Below are positions 38,534-46,447 of a DNA stretch of 64,000 bases, in pieces. The DNA comes from CBDCXF01 sp965223755. Its GTDB lineage: Bacteria > Acidobacteriota > Thermoanaerobaculia > Multivoradales > JAHEKO01. The notes beneath the pieces were generated by a model. The model saw only the letters and a program-made list of their open reading frames with translations, was not told where the DNA came from and ran no database searches. The DNA lies in contig CBDCXF010000002.1 of the NCBI GenBank assembly GCA_965223755.1, positions 372,001 to 436,000 on the forward strand. The letters run 5' to 3'. Position 1 is the first letter of the stretch, and each line of letters begins with the position of its first letter. Made by a program: the position numbers and the translations under genes.

Positions 38534-39897
38534 CGAGCGGTGCGCCGCACAATGTCCCAGAACTCGTCTTCCTGAACCGGAAGGCGAGCGACAAGCGACT
38601 CCCAGAACAACGTCGAATTCACCCCCTGCTCGCCGCCGGGAAGAGGTTTCCCGTCCGCCCTTTCGCTCAGAAATTCGCGTACGGCAAGCGTAAAACGGCC
38701 GTTGGTGAGGAGAACCTTCACGGTGATGGCCGCCGCCTGGTAGCGTGCTTCAATACCGTCATCAAAAAATTCGTCCTCCATGCGCACCACCGTCTTGTCT
38801 ACAGGCGGTCGGGAGGCGAACTCGGGCGACAGAACCGTGGCGAGGCCCTCCGAGAGCCAGGGGGGTAAGGCGGGGCCGAACGTGCGTCGGGTCACCAGGT
38901 GAACGACCTCGTGCAGCAGTACGGAGCAGACCTTGGCATCCGACTGGCCTTCGAAGAAGGTGGCCGCGAAGCCGCGGGCGGGAAGAGCGTAGCCATCTGC
39001 ATTGTACGACGGTAGTCGATCCTCGACGCTGAACGCCCGGTAGGCACTTCGAGTAGAAAAAACAATGAGCGTTTCACGTGGGGGATAGCGCGGCTCAACC
39101 CCCGTCAAGTGAGCGAACTCGCGCTCAAGGCGCGCAACATGGGGGCCGCACAACGCCGCCGCAGACAGTGCCCTGGGGCTGTCGCTCAAAAGAGGGTGAG
39201 GACCGGCGGCTGCGGTGACCGCCGGGTTGTCAAACAGCGCTTCAGCGTCGGCCCGCCGCTCGGGGTCGAGTTCGATTGCGGGCAGTGCGCGAACGGGCGT
39301 CGGCGCACTGCCGAGCGGTGGCGGTCCGCCGGTGAATCTCGGCGCACGGGTCCACAGATACCGATCCCGGTAAACCACACGCACCCAATCGCCGGGGCCC
39401 ACCTCGACGACTCTCGGGTTGGTCGTCGCCTTGGCCTCAGCCAAAGGCTCGGTACCGGAATCTGGCAGTGCATAGAGCTTGGCTCCGGCATCGATCCAAA
39501 CCCGCCGTCGCTGCGAAGGGTCCGGCGGTGGAAAAGCCACTTCCTCTTCCCACTTCACCCATCCGTCGTGAATTCCCAGGACTTCGACCCAGTCTCTCTC
39601 ACGCCGCAACACTTGCAACCGCGTCGGCACCACCAGAGTTTCGGCGATGGTTTCCTCCGGGCCGACAAAGACCTCGGTGCCCTCGGCAAACCAATGAAAG
39701 AAGCCTTCAAAAACCGTAACAGTCGTCGCCGGAGGCTCGACGTGGACCGGGTTGGAACCCAGGCGATCGGAGATCCAGAGGCTCCACGGATGTTTGGGCG
39801 ACTGCGAAATCAGCACCCAGCCAGCCAAGATCACCAAAGGCACCAGGACCGCGGCCGCGGTGCCCACATCGCGCAACCAGAGTTTCCAGTGCCTCAT
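38482..39897 (-). CDS. membrane-anchored gluzincin-type metallopeptidase-like protein
   Basis: A 471-residue protein with an N-terminal membrane anchor (AAAVLVPLVILAGWVLISQ, about 13-31). Next come two SH3-like beta segments (VVPTRLQVLRRERDWVEVLGIHDGWVKW and AKLYALPDSGTEPL) and a C-terminal peptidase-MA-like domain. The zinc motif is HEVVH, and WLSEGLATVLSPEF about 20 residues later supplies the third ligand glutamate (SEG). It is probably active outside the membrane with an unknown substrate. It is convergent with moaE (52-bp overlap) and upstream of the IS481 insertion. Several stretches are Pro-rich. Confidence 0.72.
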   Translation of the reverse strand: MRHWKLWLRDVGTAAAVLVPLVILAGWVLISQSPKHPWSLWISDRLGSNPVHVEPPATTVTVFEGFFHWFAEGTEVFVGPEETIAETLVVPTRLQVLRRERDWVEVLGIHDGWVKWEEEVAFPPPDPSQRRRVWIDAGAKLYALPDSGTEPLAEAKATTNPRVVEVGPGDWVRVVYRDRYLWTRAPRFTGGPPPLGSAPTPVRALPAIELDPERRADAEALFDNPAVTAAAGPHPLLSDSPRALSAAALCGPHVARLEREFAHLTGVEPRYPPRETLIVFSTRSAYRAFSVEDRLPSYNADGYALPARGFAATFFEGQSDAKVCSVLLHEVVHLVTRRTFGPALPPWLSEGLATVLSPEFASRPPVDKTVVRMEDEFFDDGIEARYQAAAITVKVLLTNGRFTLAVREFLSERADGKPLPGGEQGVNSTLFWESLVARLPVQEDEFWDIVRRTARYGSNRSSSRQVLEPSA

Positions 39898-39898
39898 T

Positions 39899-39941
39899 GT
39901 GGGTAGTGGGTAGTGGGTAGTGGGTAGTGGGTAGTGCTAGT
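39899..39941. repeat. heptamer array (GTAGTGG), left part, interrupted by IS481
   Basis: Five to six perfect GTAGTGG units lead into GCTAGT, which is duplicated on the far side of the IS at 40988-40993. There the array continues (GCTAGTGGTTAGTAG) into the stop codon of moeB. Confidence 0.85.
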
Positions 39942-40987
39942 TGTGTTGTCTCACCACGTTGTTCAGTAAAAGGAGTTGTCCATCCGAGTTTCTTCGGAGA
40001 AGCTGATTGGGAAGTAACCGATCAGCACCCAAAGGAGAACCCGGATGGACATTCATGAGAATGCACGAAGCTGCCCACGAAGTCGAGCCCTGCTAGTGCG
40101 TCGAGTCCTTGAGGAGGGATGGACGGTGCGAGAGGCCGCTGAGGCCCAGGGCCTCAGCGAGCGATCAGCCTATCGCTGGTTGGCCCGCTTTCGAGCCGAG
40201 GGTACGCCTGGGCTCAAGGACCGCTCGTCTCGGCCTCACCGGATACCGACCAGGACCCCAGAGGCGATCGTGCACAAGCTCATTGAGCTGCGTTGTCAGC
40301 GCTTGACCGGCAGTGAGATCGCCGCTCGTCTGGGCTTACCGCGCTCGACGGTAGGGAGGATCCTTAAGCGTGCAGGGCTGGGCCGGTTGGCTTCGCTTGA
40401 GGCTCCTGAGCCGGTGCGCCGCTATGAGAAGCAGTTTCCGGGCGAGCTGATCCATCTGGATATCAAGAAGCTGGCGGCAATCCGCAAGGTCGGCCACCGG
40501 GTCACTGGCAACCGGCGCGACTGCACTCCTGGGGCCGGATGGGAGTTTGTTCACGTCTGTGTGGATGACCGCTCACGCCTGGCCTATGTCGAAGTGTTAC
40601 CGGATGAACGGCAGGGCTCAGCCATCGCGTTCTTACGTCGTGCTGTGGCCTGGTTTGCCAGCAAAGGGATCCAGGTCCGGGCGGTGATGACCGACAACGG
40701 CCCTTGCTACATTGCCAAGCGCTTTGTCGCTACCTGCAAAGATCTCGGCCTGGGCATCATCAGAACACGCCCATACCGACCCCGCACCAATGGCAAGGCC
40801 GAGCGCTTTATCCAGACCCTGATGCGGGAATGGGCCTACCGATGGGTCCACCAAGACTCCCGACAGCGTAGCGTGCGACTCAAGCTATACCTCCACTTCT
40901 ACAATTTCCACCGTCAGCACATGAGTCTTGATGGATTGCCGCCAATCAGTAGGATCACTCACCTGAACAACGTGCTGAGAATGCACA
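39942..40987 (+). mobile_element. IS481-family insertion sequence, complete, with 6-bp target duplication
   Basis: About 1046 bp. The left end reads TGTGTTGTCTCACCACGTTG and the right end, on the minus strand, TGTGCATTCTCAGCACGTTG. Both then continue TTCAG, so the inverted repeats match at nearly all of about 25 positions. The direct repeat GCTAGT lies immediately outside on both sides (39936-39941 and 40988-40993). It carries one transposase gene. Confidence 0.92.
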
Positions 40988-40992
40988 GCTAG
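40045..40992 (+). CDS. IS481-family transposase
   Basis: A 315-residue DDE transposase. An N-terminal helix-turn-helix (RRVLEEGWTVREAAEAQGLSERSAYRWLARFRAEG) is followed by a second HTH region (LTGSEIAARLGLPRSTVGRILKRAG). The integrase core has acidic residues in LIHLDIKKL, VMTDNGPCY and TNGKAERFIQTLMREW. The C-terminal domain (LYLHFYNFHRQHMSLDGLPPISRI) is typical of IS481. A GGAGAACCCGG leader precedes the ATG. The stop codon TAG (40990-40992) lies outside the IS, inside the duplicated target GCTAGT, so the frame is closed by host sequence. Confidence 0.93.
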   Translation: MDIHENARSCPRSRALLVRRVLEEGWTVREAAEAQGLSERSAYRWLARFRAEGTPGLKDRSSRPHRIPTRTPEAIVHKLIELRCQRLTGSEIAARLGLPRSTVGRILKRAGLGRLASLEAPEPVRRYEKQFPGELIHLDIKKLAAIRKVGHRVTGNRRDCTPGAGWEFVHVCVDDRSRLAYVEVLPDERQGSAIAFLRRAVAWFASKGIQVRAVMTDNGPCYIAKRFVATCKDLGLGIIRTRPYRPRTNGKAERFIQTLMREWAYRWVHQDSRQRSVRLKLYLHFYNFHRQHMSLDGLPPISRITHLNNVLRMHS

Positions 40993-40995
40993 TGG

Positions 40996-42129
40996 TTAGT
41001 AGCGAGGTACGGTGGGGTCGACTTCCAACGACCAGGCGTCCAAGCCGCCGACGAGATTGCGGACGCGCGCGAATCCTTGACGACTGAGGTAGTCCACCGC
41101 CTGCGCGGAGCGGATTCCAAGGTGGCAGTAGACGATCCAATCCCCATCGTGGTCGAGTTGATCGAGGTTGGCGGGAAGCTCCTCGAGCGGAATCGAAAGG
41201 GCGCCGGCTAGGCCGGTGAAGGACTGCTCGGGCGCACTGCGGACATCGAGAAGGCGAAAGGAAGCTTGCCGATCCATCAGTTCGGCCAGTTCTTGTGGGT
41301 AGATTTGCACCGAAGACGTACCGTCGATTGTCTCGGCTTCTATGTCGCAGGCAGGATCGAGATCCTGCAGCACGACTTCGCCCGGGCGGGAGCACGTCGG
41401 GCAGTTGGCATCTTTGGGTACGACCACTTCGCGCATCGACCCACGCAGAGCGTCGAAGACCAGGAGCCGCCCGGAAAGCGACTCGCCGACTCCCAACAGC
41501 AGCTTGAGTACTTCGGCACCCTGCAGGCTGCCGATCACTCCGGGCACCACCCCCAAAACACCCGCATCGGCGCAGTTGTCGACCAGGCCGGCCGGAGGAG
41601 GATCGGGGAACAGGCAGCGATAGCAAGGTCCGTCCGCCAGGCCCCAAACCGCCACCTGTCCTTCGAAGCGATGCACTGCGCCCCAAACGTCGGCCTTGCC
41701 AGCCGCGACGCAAGCATCGTTGACCAAGTAGCGGGTGGCGAAATTGTCGCTGCCGTCGGCCACCAAATCGTAGTCGGCCACCAAATCGGCAATCTCCCCA
41801 GCCGAGACGCGAACCGAGTGGACATCGACTTTCACCTGCGGATTGAGGTCGGGCAAAGATTCCGCGGCAATCGCGATCTTGCTGCGGCCGACATCCTGAT
41901 CCCGATAGAGGATCTGACGTTGCAAGTTGCTGCGACTCACATCGTCAAACTCCACCAGCCCCAAGCGACCGACGCCGGCGGCGGCGAGATAGAGAGCTAG
42001 AGGAGAACCGAGGCCGCCCAAACCCACAATCAAGACGCTGGATTGCTTGAGTTTTTCCTGGCCGGCTTCGCCGACCTCGGGCAAGACTAGGTGACGGCTG
42101 TAGCGCAGTCGTTCGTCCGCTGTGAGCAA
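40996..42129 (-). CDS. moeB: MoeB-like MoaD-activating enzyme with C-terminal rhodanese domain
   Basis: A 377-residue E1-like enzyme. Residues 1-245 form the adenylylating ThiF/MoeB fold: LRYSRHLVLPEVGEAGQEKLKQSSVLIVGLGGLGSPLALYL, the EFDDVSRSNLQRQ loop and Zn-ligand pairs CYRC and CPTC. Residues 265-377 are a rhodanese domain with an active cysteine in VYCHLGIRSAQA. It should adenylate the MoaD C-terminus and supply sulfur, as in fused eukaryotic MOCS3-type proteins. The start is TTG. The last codon and TAA stop (minus strand, 40996-40998) are formed inside a heptamer array beside the IS481 element. It is divergent from the sulfite-oxidase-like gene. Confidence 0.9.
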   Translation of the reverse strand: MLTADERLRYSRHLVLPEVGEAGQEKLKQSSVLIVGLGGLGSPLALYLAAAGVGRLGLVEFDDVSRSNLQRQILYRDQDVGRSKIAIAAESLPDLNPQVKVDVHSVRVSAGEIADLVADYDLVADGSDNFATRYLVNDACVAAGKADVWGAVHRFEGQVAVWGLADGPCYRCLFPDPPPAGLVDNCADAGVLGVVPGVIGSLQGAEVLKLLLGVGESLSGRLLVFDALRGSMREVVVPKDANCPTCSRPGEVVLQDLDPACDIEAETIDGTSSVQIYPQELAELMDRQASFRLLDVRSAPEQSFTGLAGALSIPLEELPANLDQLDHDGDWIVYCHLGIRSAQAVDYLSRQGFARVRNLVGGLDAWSLEVDPTVPRY

Positions 42130-42253
42130 TGGTTCATCCTCGCGTTGCGAGGGTCCGCCGGGCGCTATCGACGAACCCGTGATTCACAGAGTAGGCTAGC
42201 AGGAAGGGACGGGACAGCAATGTAGCGCGGTCCGTCCACGCAAGGAGTTTCCA

Positions 42254-42910
42254 GTGGACGACCGAGTCCGACGCGGCTCCGACCGCATCCCCCCAGGTCA
42301 ATACGTCACCGACAAATGGCCGGTCCTCACCTATGGCGAAACGCCGTCCGTGGCCACCACTGATTGGACTTTGCGCATCGGCGGTTTGGTCGAGGAGGAA
42401 GTGGTACTGGATTGGCCACGCTTCCAGAGCCTCGAACGCGTCGACATTCAAGCGGATTTTCACTGCGTGACTCGCTTCTCGACCCTCGACAACGCCTGGT
42501 CCGGGGTGGCGGCCTCGACCTTGTTGGCGCAGGTTCAACCGCGGGCGGAAGCCGCCTACGTCTTCGTCCATTGCTACGGCGGCTACACCACCAATCTGCC
42601 GTTGGAGGACTTTCTTTCGCAGCATGCCCTGGTCGCCGACCGGCATGACGGCGCGCCGCTAGCACCGGACCATGGCGGCCCGGCGCGCCTGATAGTGCCT
42701 CATCTCTATGCCTGGAAAAGCGCCAAATGGATCTCGGCAATCGAGCTTGTTGCTGAGGATCAGCGCGGATTTTGGGAGAATGCGGGCTACCACGTCTACG
42801 GCGATCCGTGGACGGAGCAGCGTTTCTCATCGCAAGAAACCAAACACGCCTACGAAGTCCGACGTCGTGCCGATCAATTGGGACTCACACCAGACGGCAA
42901 CTCGTCCTAG
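42254..42910 (+). CDS. sulfite-oxidase-like molybdopterin oxidoreductase
   Basis: A 218-residue protein of the sulfite-oxidase fold that would use the molybdenum cofactor made by the nearby moa/moe genes. The molybdenum-ligand cysteine is Cys71 in ADFHCVTRFS. Downstream blocks VFVHCYGGYTTNLPLEDFL, GGPARLIVPHLYAWKSAKWI and GFWENAGYH are typical of the short YuiH-like group that lacks the dimerisation domain. No signal peptide is visible, so it is probably cytoplasmic. The GTG start has AAGGAG about 8 nt upstream. Substrate unknown. Confidence 0.92.
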   Translation: MDDRVRRGSDRIPPGQYVTDKWPVLTYGETPSVATTDWTLRIGGLVEEEVVLDWPRFQSLERVDIQADFHCVTRFSTLDNAWSGVAASTLLAQVQPRAEAAYVFVHCYGGYTTNLPLEDFLSQHALVADRHDGAPLAPDHGGPARLIVPHLYAWKSAKWISAIELVAEDQRGFWENAGYHVYGDPWTEQRFSSQETKHAYEVRRRADQLGLTPDGNSS

Positions 42911-42955
42911 AATTAGCGCACCCTGGAAATATCGCACTCAAGGGGACCCAACCAC

Positions 42956-44290
42956 ATGAGCCAACCGAACGTGTTCGAAGACTCGCTTGCGCGCCTGGAG
43001 CAAATCGCGGCAGCCGCGGGAGTCGGGCCGGATGTCGTCGCCGCTCTGCACCAGCCCAAGGCCACGCAGATCGCCTCCCTACCGGTGCGCCGCGATGACG
43101 GATCGACCGACTACTTCCAGGCTTACCGCTGCCGTTACAACGACGCGCTCGGGCCGACCAAGGGTGGCATTCGCTTCCACCCCAACGTCACCCTGGAAGA
43201 GGTACAGGCTCTGGCCTTGTGGATGACTCTCAAGTGCGCCGTGGTGGGCATTCCCTACGGCGGTGGGAAAGGCGGTGTGACCGTCAACCCCAAGTCCCTC
43301 TCACCGATGGAATTGGAGCGCCTGTCTCGCGCCTACATTCGGGCCATGGCCGACTTTATCGGCCCCGACACCGACATCCCCGCGCCCGATGTCTACACCG
43401 ACGCACGCATCATGGGATGGATGGCCGACGAGTACCAGATGATCAAGCGGGTCAAGGCTCCCGGGGTCATCACCGGCAAGCCGATCTCCCTCGGAGGCAG
43501 CCTCGGGCGCGATGAAGCCACCGGCCGAGGTGCTTATCTGGTCACTCGGGCCTGGGTCCAGCGCACCGGGGTCGACCCCAAGGAAACGACTGTCGCGGTG
43601 CAGGGCTTCGGCAACGCCGGCTACCACTTCGCCCGCCTGATGGAACGCGACGGCTACCGCATTCTGGCGGTCAGCGATTCGCGCGGCGGCATCTACTCCG
43701 CAGACGGACTGGACATGGAAGAAGTAGCGCGGATCAAAGAAGAGAAAGGCATGGTGCGCGCGGTCCCCAACGTCGAAGCCATTTCCAACGATGAATTGCT
43801 GCGGCTCGACGTGGACATTCTGGCGCCGTCGGCGCTGGAAGCTGCAATCGGCTCCTGGAACGTCTCCCGCGTGCAGGCCAAGGCGATCGTCGAAGTCGCA
43901 AACGGTCCGGTCACCTCCGACGCCGACCGTGAGCTCGAAGCCAACGGTCAGGTGGTATTGCCGGATGTGTTGGTCAACGCCGGTGGCGTGACGGTCAGCT
44001 ACTTTGAGTGGGTGCAGAACCGCCAGGGCCGCTCCTGGAGCCTGGGCAAAGTGCGCGACGAACTGGAAACCGCCATGAATGAAGCTTTTGAGGCCGTGTG
44101 GTCGGTGGTGGAAGAGCGCAGCGTGTCACCGCGCTCGGCCGCCTACACCGTCGCCATCGAGCGCATCGGCGAAGCGATCCAGGCGCACGGCACGCGCGAG
44201 TACTTCTCCGCCAACGGCCATGCTGAGCCGGCCGATGAAGATCAGGCGCAAGAGGTGCCCCAGCCGGTCGTGGCTACGACAACGGGCTAA
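42956..44290 (+). CDS. gdhA: NAD(P)-dependent glutamate dehydrogenase
   Basis: A 444-residue Glu/Leu/Phe/Val dehydrogenase that interconverts glutamate with 2-oxoglutarate and ammonia. The substrate-binding part has YNDALGPTKGGIRFHPNVTLEEVQALALWMTLKCAVVGIPYGGGKGGV, with the conserved lysines. The nucleotide-binding part has VAVQGFGNAGYHFARLM. The C-terminus carries an extra acidic tail (NGHAEPADEDQAQEVPQ). AAGGGGA precedes the ATG, and a TAGAAT hexamer overlaps the stop codon of the preceding gene, which suggests its own promoter. Glutamate specificity is inferred. Confidence 0.93.
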   Translation: MSQPNVFEDSLARLEQIAAAAGVGPDVVAALHQPKATQIASLPVRRDDGSTDYFQAYRCRYNDALGPTKGGIRFHPNVTLEEVQALALWMTLKCAVVGIPYGGGKGGVTVNPKSLSPMELERLSRAYIRAMADFIGPDTDIPAPDVYTDARIMGWMADEYQMIKRVKAPGVITGKPISLGGSLGRDEATGRGAYLVTRAWVQRTGVDPKETTVAVQGFGNAGYHFARLMERDGYRILAVSDSRGGIYSADGLDMEEVARIKEEKGMVRAVPNVEAISNDELLRLDVDILAPSALEAAIGSWNVSRVQAKAIVEVANGPVTSDADRELEANGQVVLPDVLVNAGGVTVSYFEWVQNRQGRSWSLGKVRDELETAMNEAFEAVWSVVEERSVSPRSAAYTVAIERIGEAIQAHGTREYFSANGHAEPADEDQAQEVPQPVVATTTG

Positions 44291-45125
44291 GAAAGCTCAG
44301 AATCACCGCCACAACCGCGGCACCGAGAGCCACAAGCCCGGCCAGGAGATGGTCGGTGCGCTCCGGTTTGAATGGATTGAGCCATCGAGCCACTAAATAG
44401 CCTCCAACAAAACCGCCCAAGTGAGCCCAGTTGTCGACGCGGGGGATGAAGGCGCTCAGGATAAAGAGGGCCACCGCGTACTGCCACATGGTGCGCCCGA
44501 GACTGGAGGCGATCCCCCGGCGCCCTGCGTAGACCACCGCTCCGAGCAAGCCAAAGATCGCCGCGGAAGCTCCGACAGTGACTTGTCCGCTGCCCATCAG
44601 CGTGTCGAGGATGCCGCTACGGGAGGCGGCGGTGACGTAGCCGAGAAACGTCGAGAAAAGAAACCCGCAAACCGAAGAGAGTACAAACAGTAAGAGCGAG
44701 CGCCCGGGACCGTAGATGGCGTTGGCGACCGGCAGGAGCTGGCGCAGCCACATGACATTGAAGAAGATGTGGATCAGGCCGCCGTGGAGCAGTCCAGCGG
44801 ACAGCACCGTCCACCAGCGATCGAGCCCCAGGACCGGATACCAGCCACTGGCACCCAGCCGTAGCACCGACTCAATACTCGGCTGGAGGATACTCATGAA
44901 TCCACCCGAACCCTCGGTGTCGAGGCCCAGGATCAGGCTGAGGACGTAGATTCCGACGCAAAGCCCAACGACCAGCGGTGTGATTCCCAGGTCGTTGCCA
45001 AATCTCTGCAACTTGGAAGAAAAGCCAAACATTCCCGGCCGGACGCGACCGCAGAAGGGGCACTCGGCGGCCGATTTGCCAACCAGCTTGCCGCACGAAG
45101 GACAGATCACAGATCCGGTAGCCAT
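44274..45125 (-). CDS. rhomboid-family intramembrane serine protease with N-terminal zinc ribbon
   Basis: A 283-residue membrane protein. A zinc ribbon (Cys8, Cys11, Cys22, Cys25) precedes six or seven transmembrane helices. The catalytic serine lies in GASAAIFGLLG near residue 187 and the histidine in WAHLGGFVGG near 235. The HGGLIHIFFNVMWL segment in helix 2 is the usual rhomboid signature. It should cleave transmembrane substrates, none known. The start ATG has TAAACT 8 nt upstream. The 3' end overlaps the convergent gdhA by 17 bp. Confidence 0.92.
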   Translation of the reverse strand: MATGSVICPSCGKLVGKSAAECPFCGRVRPGMFGFSSKLQRFGNDLGITPLVVGLCVGIYVLSLILGLDTEGSGGFMSILQPSIESVLRLGASGWYPVLGLDRWWTVLSAGLLHGGLIHIFFNVMWLRQLLPVANAIYGPGRSLLLFVLSSVCGFLFSTFLGYVTAASRSGILDTLMGSGQVTVGASAAIFGLLGAVVYAGRRGIASSLGRTMWQYAVALFILSAFIPRVDNWAHLGGFVGGYLVARWLNPFKPERTDHLLAGLVALGAAVVAVILSFLSPLS

Positions 45126-45133
45126 GGCGCCGG

Positions 45134-45139
45134 AGTTTA
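45134..45139 (-). promoter_or_regulatory. candidate leaderless -10 element (TAAACT) for the rhomboid gene
   Basis: On the minus strand TAAACT, within GATAAACT, ends 8 nt before the ATG at 45123-45125. Confidence 0.38.
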
Positions 45140-45181
45140 TCTCGGTCGGCTTTCGGCAATGCCAACGATTTTGTCGCTGTT

Positions 45182-46369
45182 TTAGGCGGCGGCGAAGGCC
45201 ATCTCCGGCTGAGGCCTTGAAGCGCTTGCCCGTAAGGCACGATCCAGATCAGCCCAGAGATCTTCAACCGCCTCCAGACCGACGGAAAGCCGCAACAGGC
45301 CGTCGCTGATTCCCAGCTCCTGCTTGGCCTCAGGATCGAGCAACCGATGGGTCAAGCCCGCCGGGTGTTGGATGAGCGTGTCGACCGAGCCCAAACTGAC
45401 CGCCGGTGTAATCAGCTCAACTTGTCGCATAACCTCCCCCGCCGCTTCAAGTCCGCCTTGGACGGTGAACGCAACCATGGTTCCCGGTCCCGACATCTCA
45501 GGGTGTGGAGTCGCCGGAAACGCTACACGTTCGACGGCCGAATGAGCTTCCAGCCTTCTTGCTAATTCAGTAGCCGTCGCCTCAGCGGCGTCCACGCGCA
45601 CTTTCAATGTCGCCAGGCCTCGGTGCAGAGTGTAGGCGGCGATCGGATGCAACACCCCACCGGTGAGAATGCGGACTTGGCGCAGGCGGCGCATCCATGC
45701 TTCCGACCCGGCGACGACCCCTCCCATGCAATCCCCGTGGCCACCGAGAAACTTGGTCGCACTGTGTAAGACCAGGTCGGCGCCGTGCACCAGCGGGTTG
45801 AGGCGCATTGGCGTGGCAAAGGTTGAATCCACCAGTAGCGGGACATCACCGATCTGGGCTCGTATCGGCGCGATCTCGCGCGTTGCCAGGGTGGGGTTAG
45901 CTGGAGTTTCGACGATGACCAGCCCGGTGTCTGAACGAATGGCGTTCGCAACGTTGTCCGGATCTGCCCAAGTCACCTCCAAGTCCAAAAGTCCGGTCAT
46001 CAGCAAGTGATCGGACCCACCGTAGAGCGGTCGGATCCCGACGACGTGCCGATGCGTTGCCTTGACCGCCAGAAGTACCGCCGTCAACGCCGCCATGCCG
46101 GTAGCAAAAGCAACCGCTCCTTCGGCGTGTTCGAGCTCCGCCATGGCCTGCTCAAAGCGACCGACCGTGGGGTTGTGGAGGCGCGCGTAGATAGATGACC
46201 CAGCAGACCGCTCGCCAGCGCACAGGCGGTCAAAGTCGTCGATTCCACGTTCCAAGTCGCCGACTCGATAGGTCGTAGAGAGATCGATGGGGAGAGCGTG
46301 GCAGCCGATTTCAGCTAGATCTTGGCGACCGGCATGTACGGTGGCGGTGGCATCGCGATGTTTCGACAT
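45182..46369 (-). CDS. PLP-dependent Cys/Met-metabolism enzyme (cystathionine gamma-synthase/methionine gamma-lyase family)
   Basis: A 395-residue fold-type I PLP enzyme. The Schiff-base lysine is Lys206 in LHSATKFLGGHGD. Tyr61 and Arg63 (YARLHNPT) contact the phosphate of the neighbouring subunit, and Asp181 (LVDSTFATP) pairs with the pyridine N. The loop that in methionine gamma-lyase has Cys reads YGGSDH, so a lyase specific for methionine is not assured. Cystathionine gamma-lyase/synthase or another sulfur amino-acid activity is equally possible. It is divergent from an Lrp regulator, which probably controls it; AGGAGG stands upstream of the ATG. Confidence 0.9.
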   Translation of the reverse strand: MSKHRDATATVHAGRQDLAEIGCHALPIDLSTTYRVGDLERGIDDFDRLCAGERSAGSSIYARLHNPTVGRFEQAMAELEHAEGAVAFATGMAALTAVLLAVKATHRHVVGIRPLYGGSDHLLMTGLLDLEVTWADPDNVANAIRSDTGLVIVETPANPTLATREIAPIRAQIGDVPLLVDSTFATPMRLNPLVHGADLVLHSATKFLGGHGDCMGGVVAGSEAWMRRLRQVRILTGGVLHPIAAYTLHRGLATLKVRVDAAEATATELARRLEAHSAVERVAFPATPHPEMSGPGTMVAFTVQGGLEAAGEVMRQVELITPAVSLGSVDTLIQHPAGLTHRLLDPEAKQELGISDGLLRLSVGLEAVEDLWADLDRALRASASRPQPEMAFAAA

Positions 46370-46411
46370 GGTGGATCATTCCTCCTACACCACAATCATC
46401 ACCGATAATTC

Positions 46412-46440
46412 TTACATCTTGTATATTTACCGAATATAAT
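46412..46440 (+). promoter_or_regulatory. promoter and palindromic operator of the Lrp-type gene
   Basis: TTACAT (46412-46417), a 17-bp spacer and TATAAT (46435-46440) form the best promoter in the window. The palindrome TATATT-TACCG-AATATA (46422-46438) overlaps the -10. The ATG at 46448 is 7 nt after the -10, so the transcript should be leaderless and autoregulated. The same AT-rich block lies before the divergent PLP gene. Confidence 0.65.
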
Positions 46441-46447
46441 TTGGTCT

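Noticed and set aside
46440..46447. Shared AATTTGGTCTAT between the Lrp start and the XRE motif
   Set aside because: The 12-mer is identical, but its position relative to the start differs (directly before ATG versus 28 nt upstream). One match is not enough to infer a common regulator.
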